Shown here piece by piece: positions 26,158 through 35,589 of a stretch of 36,866 bases of DNA (its first letter is position 1; each line of letters starts with the position of its first letter). The position numbers and the translations under genes are program-made. Origin of the DNA: an uncultured Clostridia bacterium (GTDB lineage Bacteria > Bacillota > Clostridia > TANB77 > CAG-508). The notes under the pieces were generated by a model that was given only the letters and a program-made list of their open reading frames with translations, did no database searches and was not told where the DNA came from. The stretch is taken from contig CANQTN010000016.1 in assembly GCA_947626815.1 (NCBI GenBank), positions 1 to 36,866 on the forward strand. Direction: 5' to 3'.

Positions 26158-26709
26158 TTAATTAAAATATCTTTTTAATAAACCTTCAAATCCTTTTCCA
26201 TGTCTTGCTTCATCTTTACACATTTCATGAACTGTATCATGTATTGCATCATATCCTAATTCTTTTGCTTTTGTTGCTAATTCTTTTTTTCCTTTACATG
26301 CTCCACATTCTGCTTCTGCTCTTAATGTTACATTTTTCTTTGTATCAGGATATACTATTTCTCCTAATAATTCTGCAAATTTAGCTGCATGTTCTGCTTC
26401 TTCCCATGCATATCTTTTAAATGCTTCTGCAATTTCTGGATATCCTTCTCTGTCTGCTTGACGGCTCATTGCTAAATACATTCCTACTTCTGTGCATTCA
26501 CCTGTAAAGTTGTCTTTTAATCCTTTTACTATTTCTTCGTTTAATCCTTGTGCTACTCCTATTTTATGTTCATCTGCATATTCAGCTACTCCTGATGCTT
26601 GATTTTTTTCTTCAAACATTTCTTTTCCTACTCCACATTGTGGACATTTTTCTGGTGGTTCTTCTCCAAAATGAATATATCCACATACTTTACATACATA
26701 TGTTTTCAT
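26158..26709 (-). CDS. Rubrerythrin (rubredoxin domain first)
   Basis: A 183-aa peroxide-reducing protein of anaerobes. The rubredoxin-like Fe(Cys)4 domain is at the N-terminus ([11 protein letters not shown] and [10 protein letters not shown]), followed by the di-iron four-helix domain with [28 protein letters not shown] and [11 protein letters not shown] carrying the ExxH ligands. This order is the reverse of classical rubrerythrin and matches the clostridial reverse rubrerythrin, which detoxifies H2O2 and O2. The ATG has a GGAGG site. Single gene with a strong terminator. No in-frame CGG. Confidence 0.94.
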   Translation of the reverse strand: MKTYVCKVCGYIHFGEEPPEKCPQCGVGKEMFEEKNQASGVAEYADEHKIGVAQGLNEEIVKGLKDNFTGECTEVGMYLAMSRQADREGYPEIAEAFKRYAWEEAEHAAKFAELLGEIVYPDTKKNVTLRAEAECGACKGKKELATKAKELGYDAIHDTVHEMCKDEARHGKGFEGLLKRYFN

Positions 26710-26814
26710 ATTTTACCTCCATCTTATTTTTTTATATTTTTTATTATATATATTTTTTTTAGTTTGTCAAGTACAACTCTTTGTTTTTATTTCTGCAAAA
26801 ATGGCATCATTAAT

Positions 26815-26941
26815 GGTTACAGATTACTGGTAAATGGTGCAAATGGTCAAAGATAATATATTATTTATGCAGTTGGGAGTTACAAATAAATAATATATTA
26901 TCTTTGACCATTTGTACCATTAATAAGTAGACTGTAACCCT
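26815..26941. repeat. MITE-like repeat, copy D (short form)
   Basis: Near-perfect palindrome of two arms (GGTTACAG... / ...CTGTAACC) around the core GCAGTTGGGAGTTACAAAT. Same structure as copy A. Confidence 0.88.
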
Positions 26942-26967
26942 TAAAGGACATTTTTGAAAAAAAATTG

Positions 26968-26996
26968 TTGGCAAATTATATTTTTTGTGATACAAT
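26968..26996 (+). promoter_or_regulatory. Promoter of the zinc-ribbon gene
   Basis: TTGGCA (26968-26973), 17 bases, TACAAT (26991-26996). Confidence 0.7.
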
Positions 26997-27047
26997 ACAG
27001 ATGAATTTTGAGTAAATTTATCAAAAGATGAAATGGAGGAAAATATT

Positions 27048-27332
27048 ATGGAATTAAATAGATGTAGTAGATGTGGAAATTTTTATGTATCTAATGATAA
27101 TGTATGTCCTAATTGCAGTGCAAGGGATGGAGTTGAGTTTTCAACTTTTAAAAATTATGTTCAAGAAAATGGTTTTAATGATTCTTTGAATACAATTTCT
27201 AGTCAAACTGGTATTTCTGTTAAGAATTTAAATCGCTTTTTAGAATATGAAGAATTTCAGAATTACCAAAATGAATTAAATAATATTGAAGAATTAAAAA
27301 ATGCAATTGGGAAACTTGGTAATAATGATTAA
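27048..27332 (+). CDS. Zinc-ribbon protein, 94 aa
   Basis: Small protein with a CxxC...CxxC ribbon at the N-terminus (NRCSRCGNFYVSNDNVCPNC), followed by a helical part with a possible helix-turn-helix (SLNTISSQTGISVKNLNRFL). This layout suggests a small DNA-binding regulator; the family is not named with confidence. An ATG 15 bases upstream is possible but contains the GGAGG site, so 27048 is chosen. tyrS follows in the same direction. Confidence 0.75.
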   Translation: MELNRCSRCGNFYVSNDNVCPNCSARDGVEFSTFKNYVQENGFNDSLNTISSQTGISVKNLNRFLEYEEFQNYQNELNNIEELKNAIGKLGNND

Positions 27333-27419
27333 ATTTTGCAGAAAATAGTTTGCAAGAAATATTTTTTATAACTTTATGTGCCCTCCCTTGATTGAAACAA
27401 GAAAGGAATGAATTTTTTT

Positions 27420-28631
27420 ATGAATAATGTGTTTGATATATTAGAGGAAAGAGGATTTATTGAGCAATTAACACATCCTCAAGAGATAAAAGAACTTTTT
27501 GCAAAGGAATCTGTTCCTTTTTATATTGGAATCGACCCTACTGCTGATAGCTTACATGTTGGTCATTTTATTTCTTTGATGGTTGCAAGTCATATGCAAA
27601 AATGTGGTCATAAGCCTATTATATTGGTTGGTGGTGGGACTGCTGTTGTTGGTGATCCATCTGGAAAAACAGATATGAGAAAGATGCTTTCTCGTGAAGA
27701 ACTTGATCACAATGTTGAGTGTCTAAAAAAGCAAATTGAAAAATTTGTTAGTTTTGAAGGTGATAATGCTGCTATTATTGTGAATAATGCTGATTGGCTT
27801 TTAGATTTAAAATTTGTTAATTTTGTTCGTGAAATTGGTAGCCTATTTTCCGTTAATAAAATGCTTGCTGCTGAATGTTATAAGCAAAGATTAGATACTG
27901 GCTTAACTTTTTTTGAAATGAGTTATATGTTAATGCAATCTTATGATTTTCTATATTTATATAATAAATATGGTTGTAAACTTCAAATTGGTGGCAATGA
28001 TCAATGGTCTAATATTATCGGTGGAGTTGAATTGATTCGAAAAATTGGTAAAGATGATTCTTTTGGTTTAACTTTTAAGCTTTTGACTACAAAAGAAGGT
28101 AAAAAAATGGGCAAAACTGAAAAAGGTGCATTATGGTTAGACCCTAAAAAGACTTCTCCTTATGATTTTTATCAATATTGGAGAAATATTGAGGATGAAA
28201 GTGTTGAAAATGTGTTTTATATGCTTACTTTTTTACCTATTGAAAAAATTAAAGAGCTTTGTTCTTTTAAAGATGAAAGGATAAATGATGCAAAAAAGAT
28301 TTTAGCATTTGAAATTACAAAATTAGTTCATGGTGAAGAAGAAGCCAAAAAGGCTGAAGAAGCTGCAAATGCATTATTTAATGGTCAAGGTACTTTTGAT
28401 AACATTCCTACAGTAAAATTAGATAATAGATATATTTCTATTGTTGATGCAATTGTTTTTGCCGGTATTGCTCCTTCTAAAGGTCAAGCACGAACTTTAA
28501 TTACACAAGGTGGTATTTCTTTAAATGATGAAAAATTATTAGATGTAAATTATATCCTTTCTGAAAAGGATTTTAATGATGATTATGCTATTTTAAAAAA
28601 GGGAAAAAAAGTATTTTATAAATTAATTTAA
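27420..28631 (+). CDS. tyrS: Tyrosyl-tRNA synthetase
   Basis: A 403-aa class I synthetase that charges tRNA-Tyr. It shows the HIGH signature as PTADSLHVGHFISL (about residue 38), the KMSKS loop as KMGKTEKG (about 230) and a C-terminal S4 RNA-binding domain (GIAPSKGQARTLITQGGISL). The ATG at 27420 lies 12 bases after AAAGGA; the earlier ATG at 27408 touches that site, so it is less likely. No T-box leader is visible in the short upstream gap. Two CGG triplets span codons (ATC GGT, GCC GGT) and do not shift. Confidence 0.94.
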   Translation: MNNVFDILEERGFIEQLTHPQEIKELFAKESVPFYIGIDPTADSLHVGHFISLMVASHMQKCGHKPIILVGGGTAVVGDPSGKTDMRKMLSREELDHNVECLKKQIEKFVSFEGDNAAIIVNNADWLLDLKFVNFVREIGSLFSVNKMLAAECYKQRLDTGLTFFEMSYMLMQSYDFLYLYNKYGCKLQIGGNDQWSNIIGGVELIRKIGKDDSFGLTFKLLTTKEGKKMGKTEKGALWLDPKKTSPYDFYQYWRNIEDESVENVFYMLTFLPIEKIKELCSFKDERINDAKKILAFEITKLVHGEEEAKKAEEAANALFNGQGTFDNIPTVKLDNRYISIVDAIVFAGIAPSKGQARTLITQGGISLNDEKLLDVNYILSEKDFNDDYAILKKGKKVFYKLI

Positions 28632-28656
28632 TTTTTTCATTATATATAAAAAAATG

Positions 28657-28869
28657 GAATTAATATTTTCTAAAAGTTACAGTTTACTGGGCAATGGTAT
28701 AAATAGTCAATGATAATATATTATTTATGCAGTAACAATTCGGGGGGACCAGCAAAGTACAGAATGTTAATAAAATTTTATAATTTATTATAAAATTTTA
28801 GATACAATCTGTATGCAGCTGGGAGTTACAAATAAATAATATATTATCATTTACCATTTGTACCATTTA
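28657..28869. repeat. MITE-like repeat, copy E (full length)
   Basis: Starts with TAATATTTTCTAAAAGTTAC as copy C does, contains both core modules in the order opposite to C, and ends in the inverted arm. It lies between tyrS and the convergent DUF5665 gene. Confidence 0.85.
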
Positions 28870-29164
28870 TTATTTACTTTTTTCAACAATTTCTATGATA
28901 TCTGCTATATATTCTCCTATTACTGGTATGTTTAAAGTGACAATTTTTTTTAGCAATATTACTAATACTGCTGTTACAATGGTAACTCCTATTCCAATTC
29001 CTACTCCTCTGAATATTCCTGCTATTAAATTTCTTTTTATTATTTCTTTTTTATTTCCGCAATATATATGACCATTCTATATAATTTCCTTCTTCTAATT
29101 TGTTATTTAATTTATCATAAATTTCATTTTTAATTAAATTTTGTTTATTTTTTTTGAAAAACAT
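28870..29164 (-). CDS. DUF5665-family membrane protein, completed by a CGG +1 shift
   Basis: A 97-aa protein visible only through the shift. The zero frame starts MFFKKNKQNLIKNEIYDKLN and stops at TTG CGG AAA TAA after 35 residues. Skipping the C at 29059 continues GNKKEIIKRNLIAGIFRGVG then a membrane helix and LNIPVIGEYIADIIEIVEK. Both parts together match the DUF5665 pattern: a short charged N-terminus, NxxAGxxRGxGxxxG, one or two membrane helices and the xxLPxIGxxIAxIV end. Function unknown. The GGTGG ribosome site sits in the hairpin that terminates the upstream UPF0182 gene. Confidence 0.88.
29057..29059 (-). other. CGG +1 recoding site (DUF5665 Gly36)
   Basis: TTG CGG AAA TAA; C-GGA-AAT joins the two halves of the protein. 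Confidence 0.92.
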
Positions 29165-29165
29165 A

Positions 29166-29200
29166 AAAAATCCACCTTTTTTATATTATGGTAGATTTTT
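29166..29200 (-). terminator. Terminator of the UPF0182 gene
   Basis: AAAAATCCACC and GGTAGATTTTT form a stem; on the minus strand a T-run follows. It also contains the ribosome site of the next gene. Confidence 0.7.
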
Positions 29201-29218
29201 TACTTTTTTATTATATTT

Positions 29219-32074
29219 TTAATTTGTTATTTCTGTGTTATTTGTGTAGATTGTATTGTTTGTATTTTTATATTTATCTTCATCAATATTTTCGCTTTCT
29301 TCCTTTTTATCTTTTTCTTCTTCTTTTAGTGTTTCCAATGAAGTAATTAAATCTTGTAATCGTTTTATATCACTACCCATCATTTCCCAATCATTATTAT
29401 TTGATGAATCTGTTAAATTTTTATTTGCTCTAATTATTGCTTCTATTAATCCATCTATATCTTCTGTGTTTTCTACTTCAATGTTAACTGCATATGTAGA
29501 AAGTAAGTTTTCTATTGCTGTTTCTATGTTATCTCCAATTGCTACTTTGCTTCCAGATGCAACTATTACTTTTTTTAATATTGGTATTTCTGATTCATTT
29601 AACATTGTTTGATAAATTGGCTCTACATATAGTAATGTATTTGCTATTGGAACAATTATCATTTGTTTTGTAAGTCTTGTTCCTGTTATATTTAATTGAT
29701 TTAACTCATTTGCTATTGCTTCATCTTCTTCCATTTGTGTGTCTAATTGCATTGGACCAACGATATTACTATCTGTTATAAATTTATATAATTTTAAATA
29801 ATTTGTCATTCCTTCTGTATTTCCTATTAAGTATGCATTAATATTTTGTTTGTCCTCTGGTGTATAAACTTGTATAAGCCCTATTTTTTCATTTTCTCCT
29901 ACTTTTATCATTGTATAATATGGTTCCATATAGCTACCTGTTGCTCTTGTGCTTCTTATACTGCTATATTTTGCTATATCCCATAAATCATCTGCTCTGT
30001 ATAGTACATCTGGTTTAACATTATGATATGTTTTTAATATTTCACTTTGAACATTATATAAGAATTTTGGATATATGAAATGATTTGATATGTCTTCTGG
30101 TATTTGCTCATTTAAATCTGCAAATAATGTGCCATATATGTTTCTATAAGCCATAGCTATTGGGTCTGTCCTATCTGTTATGTAATATGACATTGTTCCA
30201 TCATATGCATCTATTATGACTTTAACTGAATTTCTTATATAGTTTATATTTTCTCTTATTTCATCATGTTCAATTGTTGTATATTGTGCATATGGATAAT
30301 TACTAGATGTTGTATATGCATCTAATACCCATACAATTTTTCCTTCATTAGTTATTACTGTATATGGATTTTTATCATAGATCAAATATGGTATTGCTTT
30401 TTTAGCTCTTTTTATGATATTTCTGTTTATTAATATTTTACTTTCATTTGTTATTTCATTTGAAAATGCTAAATTTAAATCTCCTTCTACTATTCCTAAA
30501 ACTAATCTGTCAACAAATCCTAATTGCAATCCTGCTTTTCCATTATATGTTGAAGTATAGTCTGTTCCGTTTTCATCTGTGTAATCATATTCTTGTCTGT
30601 TTTTTGCATTTGTTGCAATAATTTCATTTGTTTCTAGTCCAAAATAAATTTGTGGTATTTTTATATTAATTTGCTCATCTTTTCCTGAAACTTCTTTTTG
30701 TAAATATTGTATGTTTCCTTGTGTTGTGCTTTCTGATGCATCTACTATAATTTCTCCCATTCCATGAGTATATTCATATGTTTTGTTACTATATGTTCTT
30801 CCTGAGTTTATTATTTCTCTTGGTGCAATATATACTAATTTTTCTTTTTCGTTTATTTGGTATTTTGCTAAATTTGCATTTCTATATGAAAAATATCCTG
30901 TTCCTGTTTGGCTGTCTTCTAGAGTTTTTAATACTGCATCTTTACTTATTATTGGTATATTTTCTATAATGTTTCTATTTGCTTGAACTTCTGCTTCTGT
31001 AATTGTTCCTGAATTGTTAATATTTATTTCTTCAATGTCTATGTTATATGCATTTTTAGTGTTATTTATGTTTTCTGCTATATATTCTTTTTCTCTATCT
31101 AATTCATTTGAACCTACAAATACTATATCAAATATTATCATTACAAAAAATAATATTACTAAATATCCTGGTATTACTGCTAAATTTTTTAGTACTTTTC
31201 CTGTGTCTCCTTTTTTGAAGTGTTTTATTGCTTTATATGAAAATATTATAATTACAAATGCAAATATAATATATCCCCATAATTTTATTGTTGTTTCTGT
31301 TATTCCTGCTCCTACTATGTCTAAATTTTCATTTACTGTTAGTAATTTTCCAAATACCATGTTTTGTACATTTAGGACTGTTAAAAGTGCTATTCCAATA
31401 ACTATGAACATCACATTTCTTATTATTTTTTTCATAAGTAGACTTTCTTTTAGCATTTTTCCATCTATTCCATCAAAAAAGCTGTTAAATATGATAACAT
31501 AATATAATGATGTATATAAAGATAAACCAACAAATAATATTGTGAAATAAAATATAATTGCTTCTATTACTGGTTTTTGGAATATGTAAAATGCAATGTC
31601 TAATCCAAAAATTGAATCTTGTATACCAAATGATGTACTATTTATTATTAACATTATTTTTGGCATGAATATTGCGGCTACAATGATGCTTACAATTGAT
31701 GATATTACTAATGCTAATGATTTATTCAATAACTTTGGCATTTTCTTGTTTTCTTTTTCAAAAAATGGTTTTAATCCTTTTTTTATTCCTCTATTTGTAA
31801 AATATATTATTATATATAGTGCTATGAAATTAATCGCCATAATTCCATATCTATATATTATGTTTGTGTAAAATATGTTAATATACTGCTCTCCTAATTC
31901 TGCATATTCTAAATAGCTTCCTCTTAGTTGTATATAACTTATTCCTGCAAATAATAGTAAAAACATAATTACAATCATTGCTCTTGTTTTACTTTTTATT
32001 TTTTTATTTCTTTCTCTAGTTTCTTTTGTATTGGCTGTATCCATTATGGTTTCTTGTTTTTTGTTTTCTTCCAC
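29219..32074 (-). CDS. UPF0182 (COG1615) large membrane protein
   Basis: A 951-aa protein with about seven membrane helices in the first 320 residues, then a large extracytoplasmic domain with the family segments YGMGEIIVDASE-like (GEIIVDASE), LVLGIVEGDLNLAFSNEI, GKIVWVLDAYTTSSNYPYAQ, YNVQSEILKTYHNVKPDVLY and PMQLDTQMEEDE. The last 100 residues are charged and partly coiled coil. Function unknown; widespread in Gram-positives and cyanobacteria. The start is GTG after GGAGGTAAATCTT. It follows ftsY by 21 bases in the same direction. No in-frame CGG in nearly 3 kb. Confidence 0.93.
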   Translation of the reverse strand: MEENKKQETIMDTANTKETRERNKKIKSKTRAMIVIMFLLLFAGISYIQLRGSYLEYAELGEQYINIFYTNIIYRYGIMAINFIALYIIIYFTNRGIKKGLKPFFEKENKKMPKLLNKSLALVISSIVSIIVAAIFMPKIMLIINSTSFGIQDSIFGLDIAFYIFQKPVIEAIIFYFTILFVGLSLYTSLYYVIIFNSFFDGIDGKMLKESLLMKKIIRNVMFIVIGIALLTVLNVQNMVFGKLLTVNENLDIVGAGITETTIKLWGYIIFAFVIIIFSYKAIKHFKKGDTGKVLKNLAVIPGYLVILFFVMIIFDIVFVGSNELDREKEYIAENINNTKNAYNIDIEEININNSGTITEAEVQANRNIIENIPIISKDAVLKTLEDSQTGTGYFSYRNANLAKYQINEKEKLVYIAPREIINSGRTYSNKTYEYTHGMGEIIVDASESTTQGNIQYLQKEVSGKDEQINIKIPQIYFGLETNEIIATNAKNRQEYDYTDENGTDYTSTYNGKAGLQLGFVDRLVLGIVEGDLNLAFSNEITNESKILINRNIIKRAKKAIPYLIYDKNPYTVITNEGKIVWVLDAYTTSSNYPYAQYTTIEHDEIRENINYIRNSVKVIIDAYDGTMSYYITDRTDPIAMAYRNIYGTLFADLNEQIPEDISNHFIYPKFLYNVQSEILKTYHNVKPDVLYRADDLWDIAKYSSIRSTRATGSYMEPYYTMIKVGENEKIGLIQVYTPEDKQNINAYLIGNTEGMTNYLKLYKFITDSNIVGPMQLDTQMEEDEAIANELNQLNITGTRLTKQMIIVPIANTLLYVEPIYQTMLNESEIPILKKVIVASGSKVAIGDNIETAIENLLSTYAVNIEVENTEDIDGLIEAIIRANKNLTDSSNNNDWEMMGSDIKRLQDLITSLETLKEEEKDKKEESENIDEDKYKNTNNTIYTNNTEITN

Positions 32075-32095
32075 AAGATTTACCTCCTTATACTT

Positions 32096-33001
32096 TTATA
32101 TAATAGCTTTTACAAAATCGGTAGAATTAAAAATTTCCATATCATCAATTTGTTCTCCAATTCCTATGAATTTTACTGGAATTCTGTTTTCTTCTACAAT
32201 TCCAATAATAACTCCTCCTTTGGCTGTTCCATCTAGTTTTGTTAATACTAATCCTGTAATGTCTGCTTCTTCTTTAAATGCCTTTACTTGTGAAATTGCA
32301 TTTTGACCTGTTGTTCCATCTATTACTAATAATACTTCTTTGTCACTATCTGGCATTTCTTTATTTATTACTTTTTGCATTTTGTTTAATTCGTCCATTA
32401 AGTATTTCTTGTTATGTAATCTTCCTGCTGTATCTACTATTAATATATCTGCTTGTTTTTCTTTTGTTATTTTTATTGCATCATATACTACTGATGCTGG
32501 ATCTACCCCTTCTTCTCTTTTTACTATGTCTGCTCCAGCTCTTTGTGCCCATATTTCTAGTTGTTCTACTGCTGCTGCTCTAAATGTGTCTGCTGCTGCT
32601 ATTACTACTTTTTTTCCATCTTTTGCTAATCTATTTGCTATTTTTCCTATTGATGTAGTTTTTCCTACTCCGTTTACTCCAACTACTAGAATAACTGATG
32701 GTTTTGTGTTTAGTTTTAAGCTTACATCTGTTATGTCTAATATTTTTTGCATTTCTTCTCTTAATGCTTGTTTTACTTCTTCCTCTTCTTCGATTTTTTC
32801 TTTTTTTATTCTTTCTTTTAGGTTTGATATTATTTTTGTTGAAGTATCTATTCCAATGTCTGACATAATTAGTATTTCTTCTAGTTCTTCTAAGAATTCT
32901 TCGTCTACTTTTCTGAAGTTACTAAATATGTTATTTATTTTTTCATTGAATGATTTTTTTGTTTTGTTCATTCCTTGTTTTAATTTATCAAAAAAACTCA
33001 T
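32096..33001 (-). CDS. ftsY: Signal recognition particle receptor FtsY
   Basis: A 301-aa SRP receptor GTPase at the inner face of the membrane, guiding ribosomes with membrane proteins to SecYEG. The N domain (residues 1-90) is followed by the G domain: GVNGVGKTTSIGKIA (G1), DTFRAAAVEQL (G2), DTAGRLHNK (G3), TKLDGTAKGG (G4) and FIGIGEQIDDME. The acidic A domain is missing, common in Firmicutes. The ATG has AAAGGAG upstream. UPF0182 follows in an operon. A CGG across AAC GGA is out of frame and not shifted. Confidence 0.95.
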   Translation of the reverse strand: MSFFDKLKQGMNKTKKSFNEKINNIFSNFRKVDEEFLEELEEILIMSDIGIDTSTKIISNLKERIKKEKIEEEEEVKQALREEMQKILDITDVSLKLNTKPSVILVVGVNGVGKTTSIGKIANRLAKDGKKVVIAAADTFRAAAVEQLEIWAQRAGADIVKREEGVDPASVVYDAIKITKEKQADILIVDTAGRLHNKKYLMDELNKMQKVINKEMPDSDKEVLLVIDGTTGQNAISQVKAFKEEADITGLVLTKLDGTAKGGVIIGIVEENRIPVKFIGIGEQIDDMEIFNSTDFVKAII

Positions 33002-33126
33002 TTTTTTCTCCTTTTATTCTTTAAATTAGCTTTTTTATTGTATCATATTTTGTCTTTTTTTTCCATACTTTTAAAGATTTTTTTGTAAAAACCTTATTCC
33101 TAGAAAGCTTGCACCTTTTAATTGGA

Positions 33127-33232
33127 ATGATATTTTTAATGTAGTACAAATGGTCAATGATAATATATTATTTATTTAGTAATATATTATCATTGACCAG
33201 TGAATTGTAACTTTTAGGAAATGTTAATTCCG
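33127..33232. repeat. MITE-like repeat, copy F (minimal form)
   Basis: Only the two arms remain (ATGGTCAATGATAATATATT / AATATATTATCATTGACCA) with a few bases between. The outer end overlaps the last codons and stop of the GGDEF/EAL gene. Confidence 0.85.
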
Positions 33233-35463
33233 TTTTTTATAAAATATTTTTCTATTTCTTCTTTTTCAATTGGTTTTGAATAATAATATCCTTGAATCAT
33301 ATCACAATTTAATGCTTTAATAAAATCAGCTTGTTCTTTTGTTTCAACACCTTCTACTACCATCTCTGTGCCTAAGTGTTTAGCAATTAAAACTATATAG
33401 TTTATCATATTTTTATTGCTATTAAGGTTTGCCTTGTCAACAAATATTTTATCTATTTTTATGACATCTATTGGTAGTTCTTGTAACATTGCAAGTGATG
33501 AATAGCCAGTTCCAAAATCATCTAATGAAATATAAAATCCATATGATTTAATTTTGTTTACTATTTTTAGTACATCTATTTCTTCATCAATTGTAGCACT
33601 TTCTGTTATTTCTAGTTCTAAGTTGCTTCTATCTACATTATATTTATTAGTTATTTTTACATATTCATCTATGAAATTTTCATCTGTAAAATGTGTTTTT
33701 GAAACATTAATGGAAACTCTTATATCTGTATTAAATTTTTGTTTCCAGCTTGCTAAATCCTTACAAACTTGTTCAAAAATGTATAAGTCTAATTTTAAAA
33801 TAAATTTGTTTTTTTCAAATAAAGGGATAAAATTGCTTGGCATTATAACTGTATCATCATTTTTATACCATCTTACTAATGATTCAGCTCCTACTATTTG
33901 TTCATTTTTAGTAGAAAATTTAGGTTGATATATTATTTTAAATTCTTTGTTCTTTAAGGCTTCTTCCATAGAGGCTTCTATATTTTCTTCTTCTAATAAT
34001 GAATTTTCAAGACTTTTGTCAAACATATAATAGTAGTTATCATATGTACCTTTTATTTGTTTACGTGCAATATAAGATTTATCTAGCATTTTGTTTATAT
34101 CTGTATCTAATTTTTTTATTTTATATACACCAATTGAAATATTTAAATTTACCAATGTATTGTCTACATTAATTGTAGATACATCATTATATATTTTTTC
34201 TAATACTTGTTTTATATCTTTATCATATTCAAGTATAATTGCAAAAACATCACTATACATTCTACAAGTAATGTTATTTTTTGGTAATCCTTTTTTTATT
34301 TTTTCGCCAAAAATGCTTAAAAGTTTATTACAAAAATCATAACCATACATATTATTCATAATCTTAAATTTATTTATATCAATTGTTATTATATATTTGT
34401 TTTCTTTTAAAGATTTAAAAAATATTTTGCTATGTTCTTTAAAATAATTTTCATTTCCAAGTAATGTTATTGGATCTACATATGCAGCTTTATATAATTT
34501 ACGATTTTTTATTTGATTTGATATATCAATATAAACACATATGCTAATAATAATACAATTAATGAATATACACACTCCAAGTGATATAGCAGTAAACTGA
34601 TTTAATTCATTAGCCATTGTATTAGCTGGAACAACGTTTACAACATACCAATCATTTATTCCAATATTTTTATAATTTACAAAATATAGATCTTTATTCA
34701 GCATTATGTCAAAGGTTCCAGCACTTTTATTTTTGATATTTTCTTTCATTTGATTCATCTTAGTTAATTTTTTATCATCTGTTATTTTATATTTATCAAC
34801 AATAAAGTCATATAAATTTATATTATTTTCTTTTATTATATCAAATGAATCTATTAGTACTATTCCTTCTTTATTAATTAAGTATGTTCCACCAAGTCCA
34901 TTGTATAGTCTCCTAAGTAAAATTTCTTTATAATCTTCTGTATAAACTGTTGCGAATAATACCTTTTCTTCACCATTTAAATAAAATGCTTCTGCGTATA
35001 TATTTATTTGATCGTCTGAAATTGTACTTTTTCTATTTTCTGATAAATAAACATTGTCAAAATTGAAAAATTCTTTTGTTATAGGGTAATCTGTAACCGT
35101 ATGTCCATCACTAGTAATTCCATTTCCATCTTTGTCTAAGATAGCCAGTCTTGTAAAATGATAGTTTTCTAAGTGATCTGCAAAGTTATCAAAAATTTCT
35201 GATTCTGTTGTGAAATATCCTTTATTTATAGAATCAACCATTGTTTCAACAAATTTTTTCTGCTCCCCTATAGCGAGATCAAGTTGAGTTATAGTTTGAT
35301 CTCCAAGTTCTGAAATTGTAGTATATATATTTTTATATGTTAGAGTTTTTATATATTTAAATCCTAAAAATGAAAATATAGCAATAATAATAAATATTGG
35401 TAAAATCCACTTAAGATTTAATTTGTAGTGTTTTAAATTTACATAATTGTATTTTTCTTTCAT
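33214..35463 (-). CDS. Membrane-bound c-di-GMP phosphodiesterase with degenerate GGDEF domain
   Basis: 749 aa: membrane helix (residues 17-37), extracytoplasmic sensor region of about 240 residues, second membrane helix (about 285-305), GGDEF domain (about 325-470) and EAL domain (about 490-740). In the GGDEF domain the signature position reads RMYSDVFAI, so the GGDEF loop is lost and it should not make c-di-GMP. The EAL domain keeps AESLVRW (ESL for EAL), INVSKTHF, EITESA, DDFGTGYSS, IKIDK, EGVET and QGYYYSKP, so hydrolysis is expected. The sensor ligand is unknown. The start ATG has a weak ribosome site. Its final codons lie in MITE copy F. Confidence 0.92.
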   Translation of the reverse strand: MKEKYNYVNLKHYKLNLKWILPIFIIIAIFSFLGFKYIKTLTYKNIYTTISELGDQTITQLDLAIGEQKKFVETMVDSINKGYFTTESEIFDNFADHLENYHFTRLAILDKDGNGITSDGHTVTDYPITKEFFNFDNVYLSENRKSTISDDQINIYAEAFYLNGEEKVLFATVYTEDYKEILLRRLYNGLGGTYLINKEGIVLIDSFDIIKENNINLYDFIVDKYKITDDKKLTKMNQMKENIKNKSAGTFDIMLNKDLYFVNYKNIGINDWYVVNVVPANTMANELNQFTAISLGVCIFINCIIISICVYIDISNQIKNRKLYKAAYVDPITLLGNENYFKEHSKIFFKSLKENKYIITIDINKFKIMNNMYGYDFCNKLLSIFGEKIKKGLPKNNITCRMYSDVFAIILEYDKDIKQVLEKIYNDVSTINVDNTLVNLNISIGVYKIKKLDTDINKMLDKSYIARKQIKGTYDNYYYMFDKSLENSLLEEENIEASMEEALKNKEFKIIYQPKFSTKNEQIVGAESLVRWYKNDDTVIMPSNFIPLFEKNKFILKLDLYIFEQVCKDLASWKQKFNTDIRVSINVSKTHFTDENFIDEYVKITNKYNVDRSNLELEITESATIDEEIDVLKIVNKIKSYGFYISLDDFGTGYSSLAMLQELPIDVIKIDKIFVDKANLNSNKNMINYIVLIAKHLGTEMVVEGVETKEQADFIKALNCDMIQGYYYSKPIEKEEIEKYFIKNGINIS

Positions 35464-35589
35464 TTTATTTCATAATCTATATTAAGATTATATGCTCCTC
35501 TCTATTTTTTATTTTAGTGCTTTTAATTCATAATATAATGTTCCCCTTTTTCGGGATTATACAAATTTTTTGGTGGAACATGTTCATTT

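Noticed and set aside
27333..27419. T-box leader before tyrS
   Set aside because: The gap is under 90 bases with no T-box sequence or terminator stem, too short for a T-box.
5308..28869. CRISPR array from repeated palindromes
   Set aside because: The copies are far apart, differ in length and have no regular spacers; no cas genes are present.
35464..35589. Extra short frame EHVPPKNLYNPEKGEHY after the pilin-like gene
   Set aside because: No start codon or ribosome site, and no CGG at the end of the upstream gene to link it; kept as unexplained sequence only.
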